From: Sinonovacula constricta | Taxonomy: Eukaryota > Mollusca > Bivalvia > Cardiida > Solecurtidae | Reading direction: 5' to 3' | Length of the DNA stretch: 64,000 nucleotides | NCBI GenBank assembly: GCA_007844125.1 | Contig: CM017562.1 | Span: 64,429,129-64,493,128, forward strand | Part shown: positions 41,355 to 54,983 of the stretch, in pieces | How positions within the stretch are numbered: position 1 is the stretch's first letter | Layout of the letters: each line of letters opens with the position of its first letter | Made by a program: the position numbers and the translations under genes | The notes under the pieces: generated by a model | What the model was told of the DNA's origin: nothing | The model's database searches: none | What the model saw: only the letters and a program-made list of their open reading frames with translations

Positions 41355-41934
41355 GTAATCACACATTAATTAAAGTTATAGTTACATAAAGGGTGCATTT
41401 TTCAATGTCCTATCGTAATTTATTTAACCATTATGAAAAAGAACACTGTTTCATTACCGTTCCATGGTCGTAACTTGACTTGATGAAAACATCTGTAAAA
41501 ATTCACTTGTCAATATGATTAACAGCCCCGTGTAAATCTGTTACCACCTTTTCTCTGATCTAGTCTCTGTCTATAGCTTGTTTTTTTTTAAGTAAGATAA
41601 GTCTGATTTCGTTTGTAAAACCATGAATGAACTGGCACAGGTACGTAATGATAATTGCTAGTTGACAATACTCGTGTTCATTCTTATAAGCACAATGGCT
41701 GATCTAAGTAAAGTTAAGGTATCTCCATTTAAAGTGTATGTATATAATTTGTTGTAACTTAGACAGCTTACTGGCAAATATTACCACAGTCCCCCGTTCC
41801 ATTTCAAATTTTAATATATTTTAAAATTCTCATAGAACCTTGTCATATTTTCTTGAGAGAGTATGTTGCAGGCATGTTGGCGTTTTCTTATTATAATAAT
41901 GTTTTATATCAACAAATAAAGCAGGTAACGGAAC

Positions 41935-41993
41935 ACACACACACACACACGCACGCACGCGCGCGCGCACGTACGCACGCACGCACGCACACA
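41935..41993 (+). repeat. (CA)n/(CG)n microsatellite
   Basis: CA run, then CGCACG and a short CG run, Z-DNA-like composition. Confidence 0.9.
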
Positions 41994-44125
41994 CAGAATG
42001 TGTGTATACGTTGTCGTGTATGTACATATATATATATATAAATATGATTTCATCTATATCGGTGTTGCTGCTAAAGTCAAATAGCGGAAATTTAAATAAC
42101 ATATCATAATTACAGCATGTGCTAAAATTTGCATATATTTAACACATGTTTTCTATCCTTCAGCAGGGAAAGTTTTTGCGAGCTGACAACAAATTGTTAA
42201 ATAATTCTGTTGTGCGTCCATATTTATATTTAATGTCAGATAAAAGTATGTTTTGGTTAAATGCTATATGTACCGGAAGAATGTTTCCATGTAGCAAACA
42301 CTTATCGATACTTTCTGACTATAAAACGTATCACTCAAACGTACAAGGAGGAACTGTTTGTTTATCTCTATTACGTCACTTTTAAATTGAGGCTAAACGA
42401 TGAGGCATTTTTCTATATTCATAGTCACCTAGAATTAGGAACACACAAATATCTGCTGGTGTTTTTAAAGGACTCGGAGAGTTGTGGTTAATTGTTTAAA
42501 CAATAGTTTGTTATGTATAATTATTTCGTGGCCAATTCAATACACGATTATTTGATCTTTTCGACGTTTCCATATAATTAAAGATTTCGGAAGTATGTAC
42601 CGCCCCTTTTTACTTTGTCTTATAAATGGCACCAACATGTCCTATATTTACCTATCCTGAAATATTGTTTCCCTTTCTATTTGTCACAGTAACATAAACA
42701 GTTCTATGTGGAATACACGGTAAGTGGTAAATGTGACAACTAAGTAATCAAAAAGCTTCAATTACATTTGTATTGTTTATATTTGGCCTTAACGGCACTT
42801 GTTATTCATTATTTTTCATATTATGTAACTTAAATCAATTAATACTGCAGACACATGGTCTGACATTATTTATGTAAGAGCATTTAGTTAATGAAGTACT
42901 TAGAACTACGACGTTCAGATTATACTTACGTATTATTTGTCTGTTATGCGATATTTATGTCAACATTTAGCTATTTTGTATGTTCAATTATACACACTGG
43001 ACTATGCAACAAACAGATCTGGTATACATTTAGTATACACTTTGCTGTAGGTCCACTTATTGTCCGCTGCTCATGTTCAAAGGAAACAGCATGCACCCCC
43101 TTCTAGATTTCCCTAAATATTAACATCAACAAATATGATTTCGACAATAAATGCAATGTACAGATGCTTCCCACAGATTATAGATATTATATGGATTTTC
43201 GTTTCTTAACATAATGTTTTGTGCCTTTCTATATAACTTTTGCAACTTTTATTTTATCAATGGCTCATAAAGGTTTGTGCTTTGTTTAACTTTGTGTATC
43301 AGTATATGATCACCATATATAATGTCAAGACAATTTAACAATTTGGTTTAATCCAAGAGTGTTTTTATTAATTCGACATTTTAAAAAGACAACAAAAATT
43401 ACTATTGTCGTTGTTATATAGTGTGTCTATCATAAATAATAAAATAAAATTTTATATCACAGATTGTTGTTTAGAGATAAAGCGCTATCGTGCTAACGAC
43501 ATATTTACAAATAACGAGCACATTCCAGGCACAGCAGTTTCCCCGTGAAGTACCTGTCTGTCAGTCTGTACTGCAAATGATAAATGTACTCACAAAACCC
43601 AATTGTTAGGGAGGAACCTCTGACAGTGATTGCATTATCCTGCCAGGAAACTTGCATGTCTAAACTTGAAATGACATAATGATTAGTCTTTGTTGTTGAC
43701 CGTCTGGTTTACAACTAATGAATATCTTCGTTATTAGAAGATGGTTATAAGAGGATTTTATGCGTCTCGTATCTTACAGGCTTATTTTCCTTAAAATTAT
43801 GTCAATATAATATGCTAATGAAGCCCTCAACAGCATCCCTTTGTGTTTGGAAAGGCATAGGGTTTTTGTCTATAACTTTCATCAATTCAACATGTTTACT
43901 TTACCATATTATAGGCTGTACTTACATTGAATTCCCTAAGATGTATGAATACATAATGTGCAGGCCAAATTTGAATATATCAATAAATAGTCCAATCTAC
44001 TTAATAAATGTGGTGGTAAACAAAGGGGCGAAGAGCAGATCGCAGGAATAGTAAAATCTCATTGCAGCACATCGGCAGTTGTGTTTATGTTAAGGATGAA
44101 ACTGTTCCCGGTGATGAGTCTCGTC

Positions 44126-44182
44126 TCTTAGAAAGTTCTTTTGTCTTAGAAAGTTCTTTTCTCTTAAAAAGTTCTTTTCTTG
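44126..44182 (+). repeat. Short 19-bp tandem triplication
   Basis: Three copies of cttagaaagttcttttctc-like units. Confidence 0.8.
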
Positions 44183-45121
44183 GCTATGTTTCTCTACCTC
44201 TCAGAAATCCCGCTTGTCTCTGATGGACATATTAGTTGCTCTGAGATGGAGCGATGGAGCGTTCGACTGGCAATATCTTCCAGACAATAAATCCAGACAG
44301 TTATGGTATTTCCTTGTCATTACTTCAATTATGTCGGTACATAGATACTTGAAATGTTCTCTTTGCTGAGCACCAACCCACACTTATTCAGGAACTTAAC
44401 GAAAGGAAATAATTGTGTTACAGAATGTTGAACTTTGTGGCAGTTTCCTTGTACAGCAAATCTTATTATTATCGCGTGTATGTAACCAAGCAAGTGCATT
44501 GTCTCCGCAACTATACTTCAAAGGTAAAACAATCGCGCATCTAGGCATAATGAATGCAATTGGTATAAAATATTTTTAAAGTTTTTTTTATTAGGAATAA
44601 ATTACGCCATGGTCTATTACTTTAATTTTCGTCCTTTTGAAGACACATTTTAGCCGGAACTGGACATATTGTGAGATTTCTCCGTGGATCTAACGCTCCA
44701 GTTCTATACCACGGTGCCTGAGACAACATGCACGATATGTTTACTGAGCTTGTACCGGTGGTCAGATAAAATGGAGATACGATGATGTTGTTTTAATTGG
44801 TTTTGCTGGATTAATTGATGTGCACGTGTCGTAAAGTGCACGCTCATTGGCGTGTTAACAGAAGTCAGTCAATTCGAAAAAGAAAATATTTGTTTGTGAA
44901 TTGTAGAACTATGTTGATAGAAAGTTCAGTCGGAATGAGTCATTGGTTTTCGAGTTATCATTCAGGATTTGTGTTGCCTTATAGGAACGAACACAACTTC
45001 GACGGCGGTCACTTTATTTCCGCACTGTATTTGTCATAGAACTGTTTTTTTACAGGTATCCGTCTTATTATTTTTATCCTTATAAATACAACGTATTTGC
45101 GTGAATGTCATTCTTATTTGC

Positions 45122-45352
<231 letters not shown>

Positions 45353-45860
45353 TGTTATAATTATTATTGTCTTTATATGTCTTGTCACATCAGCAGCTTT
45401 GCAAGCTTTGAAAACGTAAATTGTACACATACTTACTATCGGGACCATTCGATATATTTCCGTTAGTATGTGGTTAATACCAGGGAGGCTGAATGAGTGA
45501 CTTTATCAGATCTTTAATTTTCCGCGATATTTTAAGCGATGATTCGTGTAAAATTGCGATTTAATCTTGAAGTTCACTCATTATAAGGCTACATAGAACC
45601 TTATGTAAACATTTACTTTGATAGTCAATTAGAGTTACAGCCTTGTGTTTATATATCTGTTACCATCTTATCTTTGATGTATTCTCCATTTATAGCTTTA
45701 TTTGTTTAAATAGAGAGAGGTCTCTGAGAGGTCTAATAACAGATGATTTTACTTATATGCAGTAGTTTATTGATAATACACATTTTCACAATAATGACAT
45801 GGGTGGTCTAGTCATGTTTGATTTAGGCATCTCCATTGAAACCATGGTATTTTGAGAATG

Positions 45861-48184
45861 CCGCAGTGTTTTAAACTCTGCGTGCGTGTTTTCATGTTTT
45901 AAAGTATAATATAGTGGTAGAATGACATGGATCAGAGTATTTTGAAAAAATTATTTGTGTAATTTTTGTCGTATCATCTTCGTCACTTTGCTTAGATTTT
46001 ACTACTTATACGGTATTTTAGTGATTTACTTATGCGAAACGTGCCATTTGTATAAAGTTCTTTACGAAAGTAAGGTTCGCAGGACGTTAAGTGAATTGCA
46101 CTAAAACAGGCCAGTTCGGAAATTAGATAATAGGAGGGTGTTGTAGAGGGCCGTTCTTTAATAAACAGTTATATGTTATTCATGAAATGTCCATCATACA
46201 TACAGGTACGAACAATACTTAAAATCAGCATAATTATCTTGTTAGTTATAACGATTGAACGGACATACGCCATGTTTTATAGCTTGTTTTCATAAGAACT
46301 ATATTAGAACATGTTGTTGAAGATTTATAATGTAACTAGAACAGCAATTATACAGGTGATACGAAGTTGAATATATTTTTCTCGCTCATTATTTGGTAGA
46401 ACTATTATACTTAAAGAAACCACACCTATCCGATTCATGTTTAATGTACCGACTTTGAGCTCCTATAAGAATGTTTACAAAACCCTTTTCAAGTTACTTT
46501 GCTACGAAATTGCATCGTGTGAATACCGTTAAAATAGTTAAAAAGCGTCGCGCCAGCAAAAATCTTTTGACAAAATATAATGTAATAGACAGGTATTAGT
46601 CGATAATATGGTGGCGCTATAATCAAAGAGCAAAATATAAATACATGACAATGTATAAGTATCTATTATTAACAAAAGTTAAACTTCGGCTTTTTCCTCT
46701 TTTTCGGATTGGGAAATAATGAGATTAGTATTATTACACCATTGATGTTATCTTATATTTCAATTCATTGCTTTATGTCTATTAGCGCCAGTTAGAATTT
46801 TTAGATATATCATATCTTATTCATAATGTTTATTAAACTATAGTCTATGCGGTGTTCGCGTGTGAAACGCGACGTTGTTAAGTGCCCCTCCTCCCTACTT
46901 TTTATTCCATAATAAGATGCACGATAATCATACAATACATCAAATATTGCTTATTGAAAGATATTTTATGTCTGTGTGTATCTGAAAAGAATGCTGTGAT
47001 GTACTAGCATTATAATAAAAAATTACTAACATTATAATATTAATTAAGAAATACTATACAAATAATCACATCTGCACAGTTTTAATTATGTATATGCCAT
47101 ATTTTGTTACCAGCACATAGTCCCCGAATATTTATGTTTTAAGTAGAGATACAAAGTGCACGCCTTTTATACATAGACATAGAAATCTTTCTTTCTTTCT
47201 TTCTTTGTTATTTTATAACATAAGAACAACATATAAAACAAAACATAGTCCGAGTTAAAGTTTAACGCCACAACTGTTGAAAAATAAGATTGACGAAAAA
47301 TGCAGTAAATGCACAATTATTCTAGAACTCTAGACAGTTTATAAATGTAAGCTCGTCCCTTATAATCAAACATGGCAAATATTCATACGACCGCTTTATA
47401 CAGTTGCATGTTTATGAACGTGTAACTGCATGTTTCTACTTTATTGACTTCTTTTATTCATTTACGTATGTTTATTTAGACTGTTCTAAGTGTCTTTATC
47501 TATGGATGTCAATTCTCGCCAATGTCACAGATGTTAAAACGAATGTCAGATTTGATTATAAAAAATTGATTTGTCTTATTCAGATTGTGAAAAACAAGAT
47601 CGATTATGTTACTGTTATAGTTACAGTAAACCAATGCTCATTTGAACTTTCTTTAAAGAACAAGACAAGCCCGAATCAAGGCAGTGTTAGTTATCCTTTA
47701 GTTTTCGTTAAGTTACATGTAAGACGACATTATCACACATTTATGTCATACGCTTGTCATATATGTTAATGTAATCCGTCATTATTGCAAACAACACAAA
47801 ATACGTTTCTGCTATTCTGTACTATTCGTTACTGTATTTTTTAAATGTGTTATATAAAAAATTGCATATTGTATTGCTAAATCATATTGAGAAACATAAA
47901 CGTGCTATATCCGGTTGTCCGTTAAAGCCGTCATTGAGATAGGTAAAGGTTTGGAGTATTAACACATTGCAATTGCTAATTATTGCTAATTATTGCTTTT
48001 GTTACGCAGTTATTATACAGATATGAAGTTTCTAGGTCATTTAATATTTAACTTTATTTCTACTATTTCTACAATGAAATCTGAGTGTCTTTCTTTCCTT
48101 CTTTCTTTCTTTTTTTCTTTCTTTGTTTCTTTCTTTCTTCATAGAATCTATGTCGAGACTAAAAGCAGACCGTTAACTCAATGT
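45861..48184. other. Non-coding, no gene recognised
   Basis: AT-rich, no duplicate of any other part recognised. The 121-codon frame at 47404 has no recognisable domain. Confidence 0.5.
48091..48141 (+). repeat. (CTTT)n microsatellite
   Basis: TTTCTTTC run with few interruptions. Confidence 0.88.
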
Positions 48185-48450
48185 CTGTAATTTAAATGAC
48201 ATGTAACTTAATGTCGGTATATTAACTCAATTCTGGTATTATTATTTTTTTTACATCGGATTAATTACATTATACGGCCCAATAATACCATGTCGGTAAC
48301 CTTAAACCCCAAGTCGATAATTTACATGCATACTAATTCCATTTCGCCTACTAACAGCTCCATGTCGGTCAATAATAATAACATGTAGGTAGTTCAAAAA
48401 GCATGATAACACCATGTCGGCAACTTATTGGACTTTATTACTGCATGCCA
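48185..48450 (+). repeat. Degenerate edge of the 31-bp array (left)
   Basis: Units such as aataccatgtcggtaa and gctccatgtcggtcaata at about 30-bp spacing, aligning position by position with the core unit (ccatgtcgg for tcagtatgg). Confidence 0.75.
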
Positions 48451-51190
48451 GCAATGTATGCTGCCTAATAACTTCAGTATGGCAATGTATGCTGCCTAGT
48501 AACTTCAGTATGGCAATGTATGCTGCCTAGTAACTTCAGTATGGAGATGTATGCTGCCTTATATCTTCAGTATGGTAATGTATGCTGCCTTATAACTTTA
48601 GTATGGCAATGTATGCTGCCTTATAAGTTCAGTATGGCAATATATACTGCCTAGTAACTTCAGTATGGCAATGTATGCTGCCTAGTAACTTCAGTAAGGC
48701 AATGTATGCTGCCTTGTAACTTCAGTATGGCAATGTATGCTACCTAGTAACTTCAGTATGGCAATGTATGCTGCCTAGTAACTTCAGTATGGCAATGTAT
48801 GCTGACTTGTAACTTCAGTATGGCAATGTATGCTGCCTAGTAACTTCAGTATGGCAATGTATGCTGCCTTATAACTTCAGTATGGCAATGTATGCTGCCT
48901 TGTAACTTCAGTATGGCAATGTATGCTGCCTAGTAACTTCAGTATGGCAATGTATGCTGCCTAGTAACTTCAGTATGGCAATGTATGCCTAGTAACTTCA
49001 GTATGGCAATGTATGCTGCCTTATAACTTCAGTATGGCAATGTATACTGCCTAGTAACTTCAGTATGGCAATGTATGCTGCCTAGTAACTTCAGTATGGC
49101 AATGTATGCTGCCTAGTAACTTCAGTATGGCAATGTATGCTGCCTTATAACTTCAGTATGGCAATGTATACTGCCTAGTAACTTCAGTATGGCAATGTAT
49201 GCTGCCTTGTTACTTCAGTATGGCAATGTATGCTGCCTTATAACTTTAGTATGGCAATGTATGCTGCCTAGTTACTTTAGTATGGCAATGTATGCTGCCT
49301 TATAAGTTCAGTATGACAATATATACTGCCTAGTAACTTCAGTATAGCAATGTTTGCTGCCTTATAACTTCAGTATGGCAATATATACTGCCTAGTAACT
49401 TCAGTATGGCAATGTATGCTGCCTTGTAACTTCAGTATGGCAATGTATGCTGCCTTGTAACTTCAGTATGGCAATGTATGCTGCCTTATAACTTTAGTAT
49501 GGCAATGTATGCTGCCTAGTTACTTTAGTATGGCAATGTATGCTGCCTTATAAGTTCAGTATGGCAATATATACCGCCTAGTAACTTCAGTATGGCAATG
49601 TATGCTGCCTTATAACTTTAGTATGGCAATGTATGCTGCCTTATAACTTCAGTATGGCAATGTATACTGCCTAGTAACTTCAGTATGGCAATGTATGCTG
49701 CCTAGTAACTTCAGTATGGCAATGTATGCTGCCTAGTAACTTCAGTATGGCAATGTATGCTGCCTAGTAACTTCAGTATGGCAATGTATGCTGCCTAGTA
49801 ACTTCAGTATGGCAATGTATGCTGCCTTATAACTTCAGTATGGCAATGTATACTGCCTAGTAACTTCAGTATGGCAATGTATGCTGCCTTATAAGTTCAG
49901 TATGGCAATATATACTGCCTAGTAACTTCAGTATGGCAATGTATGCTGCCTTATAAGTTCAGGATGGCAATATATGCTGCCTAGTAACTTCAGTATGGCA
50001 ATGTATGCTGCCTTATAACTTCAGTATGGCAATGTATGCTGCCTTGTAACTTCAGTATGGCAATGTATGCTGCCTTGTAACTTCAGTATGGCAATGTATG
50101 CTGCCTAGTTACTTCAGTATGGCAATGTATGCTGCCTAGTAACTTCAGTATGGCAATGTATGCTGCCTTGTAACTTCAGTATGGCAATGTATGCTGCCTA
50201 GTAACTTCAGTATGGCAATGTATGCTGCCTAGTAACTTCAGTATGGCAATGTATGCTGCCTAGTAACTTCAGTATGGCAATGTATACTGCCTTATAACTT
50301 CAGTATGGCAATGTATACTGCCAAGTAACTTCAGTATGGCAATGTATGCTGCCTTGTAACTTCAGTATGGCAATGTATGCTGCCTAGTAACTTCAGTATG
50401 GCAATGTATGCAGCCTTATAACTTTAGTATGGCAATGTATGCTGCCTTATAACTTTAGTATGGCAATGTATGCTGCCTTATAAGTTCAGTATGGCAATAT
50501 ATACTGCCTAGTAACTTCAGTATGGCAATGTATGCTGCCTAGTAACTTCAGTATGGCAATGTATGCTGCCTTATAACTTCAGTATGGCAATGTATACTGC
50601 CTAGTAACTTCAGTATGGCAATGTATGCTGCCTTGTAACTTCAGTATGGCAATGTATGCTACCTAGTAACTTCAGTATGGCAATGTATGCTACCTAGTAA
50701 CTTCAGTATGGCAATGTATGCTGCCTTGTAACTTCAGTATGGCAATGTATGCTACCTAGTAACTTCAGTATGGCAATGTATGCTGCCTTATAACTTCAGT
50801 ATGGCAATGTTTGCTGCCTAATAACTTCAGTATGGCAATGTATGCTGCCTAGTAGCTTCAGTATGGCAATGTATGCTGCCTAATAACTTCAGTATGGCAA
50901 TGTATGCTGCATAATAACTTCAGTATGGCAATGTTTGCTGCCTAATAACTTCAGTATGGCAATGTATGCTGCCTAATCACTTCAGTATGGCAATGTTTGC
51001 TGCCTAGTAACTTCAGTATGTCAATGTTTGCTGCCTAATAACTTCAGTATGGCAATGTATGCTGCCTAATAACTTCAGTATGGCAATGTATGCTACCTAG
51101 TAACTTCAGTATGGCATTGTTTGCTGCCTAATCACTTCAGTATGGCAATGTATGCTGCCTTATAACTTTAGTATGACAATGTATGCCACC
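48450..51190 (+). repeat. 31-bp minisatellite, core array
   Basis: About 88 copies of aacttcagtatggcaatgta plus tgctgcctagt; variants ttataac, tatact and tttgct. Older, degenerate units of the same layout flank it on both sides. Confidence 0.97.
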
Positions 51191-51450
51191 GAAAACCGAA
51201 AAACTCAATGTCGGTAATTTATACGGTAAATTCTGACAAAAAGTTCCATGTCGGCTACTTATACGGCCTTATAACTCCATGTTTTGTCGATAATTTAAAT
51301 CCCCAAATCCGAAATATGTATGGCGTAACAGTTCCGTGTCGGTAAAGTATACGACCCTATAACTTCCTGTTAATGGTTAATACTGCCTCATAATTCCATG
51401 TCGATAATTTATATGACATAATCTATGTCGAGAATAAATGCCATCTTATT
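51190..51450 (+). repeat. Degenerate edge of the 31-bp array (right)
   Basis: Units such as ccatgtcggctacttatacg and cataattccatgtcgataat, the same older subtype as on the left edge. Confidence 0.75.
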
Positions 51451-51774
51451 ACTAAATGTAAGAGAATACATTATCCTGTTTCACCCCATGGTAATTTAGA
51501 ATACGCAAATAAAAGCTTCATTCTCATAGGTAAAAAATTATTGTCCCCCGTTGTTTGTAAAAGGTATCGCATGTGTGTCCCCGTTTAAGGTGGAAATGTA
51601 TATTTTTATAAGTGTGTCCCCCATTGGTATTTCAAAGCAAAAAAAAAAAAGTCAGCCAAATACATATGTTCTTCTATCAAATTTATTGCAATATTATCCC
51701 AAAAGACGCAAAAATAAAGAAGTCCCCGTTTATAGTGGTCTAATACCAAGTTCCGTTTGACACCAAATACATTT

Positions 51775-51816
51775 ATGTGTATGTGTGCGTGCGTGCGTGC
51801 GTGCGTGTGTGTATGT
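51775..51816 (+). repeat. (GT)n/(GCGT)n microsatellite
   Basis: GTGTATGTGTGCGTGCGTGC-type run. Confidence 0.9.
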
Positions 51817-52104
51817 GTAAGGAGAGTATTTCTCCAAGTTAGCAACACACGCTAATTAATACTTAATATATACGCCATCGCACATGTGCATACAAACAAG
51901 CCATACGTTAGGAATTTTAATATTGCTCTTTTCTCTTTGGTCAACAATAAAGACTACACGTTATTAAGCTTGAAAGGGAATTAAACTTTAGCATTTTGTC
52001 GTTCTATAATTCATGTTTCTTCCTCACTCTCAACGACACAAACCATTAACACAAAATTTATCGGTGCGATAAAGTTATGTACCTCATTAGCCATTGCCTT
52101 GCTA

Positions 52105-52460
52105 TCTCGGACTAGGTACTTCAAACAGAAAGGGGATAAAGGAAGTCTATTGAATCTTTGGTTCCTGATTGTACTGTCAGATTTGCAGAGACACATGTTC
52201 AATGAAACTTGCTGATAATATTTTCATAAATATTTAGTTCTGCTGATATAAATTATCATTAAGAGGTTTGGAGCTGGCTATGAAATGAGCGGCTGTGGGA
52301 GATCGCCTCGCACTGAGTCATGGCTCCCGGCAACTTCCGCATGAAACGTGCCGCGTGCACTTTTACAATTCGATATTCAAGGATTTTGCATCCTTAAACA
52401 TTTAGTATACAGAAGGAGTTTATTTATTTACAAATACAAACGTTAACTTTTAATCAAATT
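52105..52460 (+). repeat. Diverged duplicate block upstream of the EP4-like gene (pair of 23671-24320)
   Basis: Exact shared words ggttcctgattgtact (52160 and 23795) and gtgcacttttaca (52355 and 23975), then acaaatacaaacgttaactt against acaaatataaatgttaactt (52430 and 24292). Collinear, with about 240 bp extra in the 24-kb copy. Confidence 0.8.
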
Positions 52461-52671
52461 CTTCGGTGGGCTTGTCGAGTATCAAAGAGCGTAAATAATT
52501 ACGTTGAAATGTGTACTTTCTATGTTATTAGATAAAACATTCCTTCGTAAGTTGTGAGAAGCACTATTTTTTTAAAGATTTTTGGTATTTAGTATATCCT
52601 GAAAGTTATGGCAATCTTATTTTGACGTCATAAGCACTTAAAATCGAAAATATTTAAAAGGACGATTTATA

Positions 52672-52684
52672 TGTTTACTTTCAG
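52672..52684 (+). promoter_or_regulatory. Candidate 3' splice acceptor of a 5' UTR intron
   Basis: A T-rich tract ending TTTACTTTCAG lies 19 nt before the start ATG. Prostanoid receptor genes often have a non-coding first exon, so the mRNA may start well upstream. The first exon itself is not identified. Confidence 0.4.
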
Positions 52685-52703
52685 TTAAATCTGCCGTCCA
52701 GTC

Positions 52704-53690
52704 ATGGCTGTGTCGAACCGCAACATAAGTGTATGGAGTGGCAACACCAGCGTATGGAGCGGCAATGGCAGCTTATTGAGCGGCAATGGCAGCTTATGGA
52801 GCGGCAATGACAGCTTATTGAGCGGCAATGACAGTTTTGTGAACGGAAGTTACTATAGCTTGAACGTTTCTGGTATGATGAAAGATAACGGTATTAATAG
52901 CCTGTGTCAGGACACCAACTCGTCCTTCTGTAACAAAGATGGTTTGGGTATCCGGCTGTCCACGCCAGTATTAACTATGTCATGTGGAGTCCTTGGCAAT
53001 ATTATAGCTCTGATAGTGCTGTACACCTCGAGGACGGAAATGAAGAAAACTGTGTTTTATACATTTCTGTGCGGTCTCGCCCTCACAGACCTGATGGGCC
53101 AACTCATGACTGGACCTATTGCAATAATCGTGTATGCCAATAACCTCCAATGGGTCGGAGGTGAACCGGTGTGCTACTATCACGCGTGTGTTATGATTTG
53201 TTTTGGGATGATTACGCCACTCCTCGTATGCTGCATGTCGATTGAACGGGTCATCGGACTTCGTTGTCCTTATTTTCACGAACGTGTTGTCACAAAATCT
53301 AAAGCCAGAGTGGCAATGCTGGGTTGCTGGTTATTTGTGATATTATTCTGTTGCATGCCATTTGTTGGTTTCGGGAGCTACGAGCATCAATTTCCTGGCA
53401 CTTGGTGTTTTTTGAACTATCATAAGGAGAGTCCATCAGACGTCGGGTATGCGTACACCTACGCCTTTATCAACATCATCACCATCAGCATAATCATCGT
53501 GGCCAACTCCACCGTCACGTTCACGTTGATCCAGATGAAAAGGACCCGGAAGACAAATAACTCCCCGGCGGAGTGTCGCCGGAACAAGATTAAGACCAAG
53601 ACCAAGATCAAGTTGGAGAAGGAAACACTGATGGCGTGGTTTCTGTGCGCCAACACCCTCTTGTTCACTGTCTGCTGCTTTCCACTCAAC
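52704..53690 (+). CDS. PTGER4-like: EP4-like receptor, coding exon 1 (N-tail to TM6)
   Basis: 329 codons, ending in phase 0 at the donor GTAAGT (53691). It begins at the first in-frame ATG after a candidate splice acceptor at 52683-52684, which suggests a 5' UTR intron. The N-terminal 56 codons contain a 21-nt tandem repeat giving a seven-residue glycosylation repeat. The frame stays open four codons into the intron and then stops, so splicing is needed to reach TM7. Confidence 0.93.
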
Positions 53691-54758
53691 GTAAGTATCA
53701 CCTGAAGATTCATAACTTTAGAATACAACAAATGCACTCACATTGTGGCTGTTTTTCTCCTTATTATATTGTAAAATGAAGTCAAAACTGGTGATTCATA
53801 ATAATGTTCATAAAGCATTCATTGTTTATCTAATGTCAATCTATTATTGTAGAAAGGGATGCCCGTGGTCCAGCGCTTAGTGACACCGACTGCACATTCT
53901 GTCCAGTTTATACTAGCATAATGTATAGCCAAATAATGTAAACACAGTAAACACAGTAAACACATTTGCAAAACATTTCGAACATTTCAAGGCTTTTGTA
54001 AACATCTAACATCTTTCCATTTAGGCTGACGGATTGTTTTAAACAAACAGAAAACAATCGTTTAGGAACTGGGTGGAGCAGTCTAAAGCAAATTTGCCAT
54101 CGTTAGTTACCGAGATTTGGTTTAATTGTTCTTGAACTATGACAACTGAAGAGTAATTCGTTCATGGAAATAATTGTCAAAACTTGTAACATCACGAAGG
54201 CATTTTCTATGACTAAGTTGTCTGGCCGATGAAAAAATCAGCCAATATTTATTTAGCTGATGATTAAAATGTCATGATAGTCGACTTTTGGCAGATACCA
54301 GAACCTCATTAGTACTAACATGTCCAAACAGTATTTCTTCAAATAAAACATAATGAGGTTGTATATACCCAATTATATGTGAGTAAATACATACTGTCTA
54401 ATGTTTCTTAACGTTGCGGAAATAGGGAACGTGAGAGAGTTGTAGCAGTAAATCTACATAACATAATTATTTTAGAGTACACGGAGGCATTGTGTGCAAA
54501 TGATAGCATTTTGTTATTATTGTTTATGCTGTTTATGCTGTTGTTGTTTATGATGATGATGATGATTATGAAGATGAAAATGGTGATGAAGGATTATTAT
54601 GAAGGACGAAGGATGAAGGGTGATGATAATGCTGCTGCTGTTGATGATGATGACGATGATGATGATGATGATGACGATGACGATAATGATGATAATGATG
54701 TCCGTGATAATGATGATGATGATGATGATGATGATGTCCATGATGATAATGATGTTGT

Positions 54759-54816
<58 letters not shown>

Positions 54817-54941
54817 AATGGTGATGATGTCAGTGCTGATGCTGCTGATGGTGATGTTGATAAAGCCCATGATGATGATGGCGATGATGATGATGATGAT
54901 GATGTTGTCCATGATGATGATGATGATGATGAAGTATGATA

Positions 54942-54983
<42 letters not shown>

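Larger units (their letters stand above)
39180..41860 (+). repeat. Ancient duplicated unit, copy IV (middle replaced by a 29-bp array)
   Basis: Weak match to the multi-copy block at 39185-39260 (ctacagtt..gatcaacaaa), then a 40280-40500 block pairing with 43470-43680 (ctgtctgtcagtc, ctgtcaggaaac/ctgccaggaaac), then the 41515-41860 block pairing with 45630-45860. The intervening segment is occupied by the 29-bp and TC arrays. Confidence 0.68.
51451..52683. other. 5' region of the EP4-like gene
   Basis: Holds the GT microsatellite (51775) and the duplicated block (52105-52460). A promoter or non-coding first exon must lie here or farther left; none is identified. Confidence 0.5.

Noticed and set aside
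47404..47769. 121-codon plus-strand frame
   Set aside because: Not recognised as any family, composition follows the local AT bias, no splice or conserved signal; left as non-coding.
52980..53737. Minus-strand frames opposite receptor exon 1
   Set aside because: Shadows of the real exon, with no domain signature.
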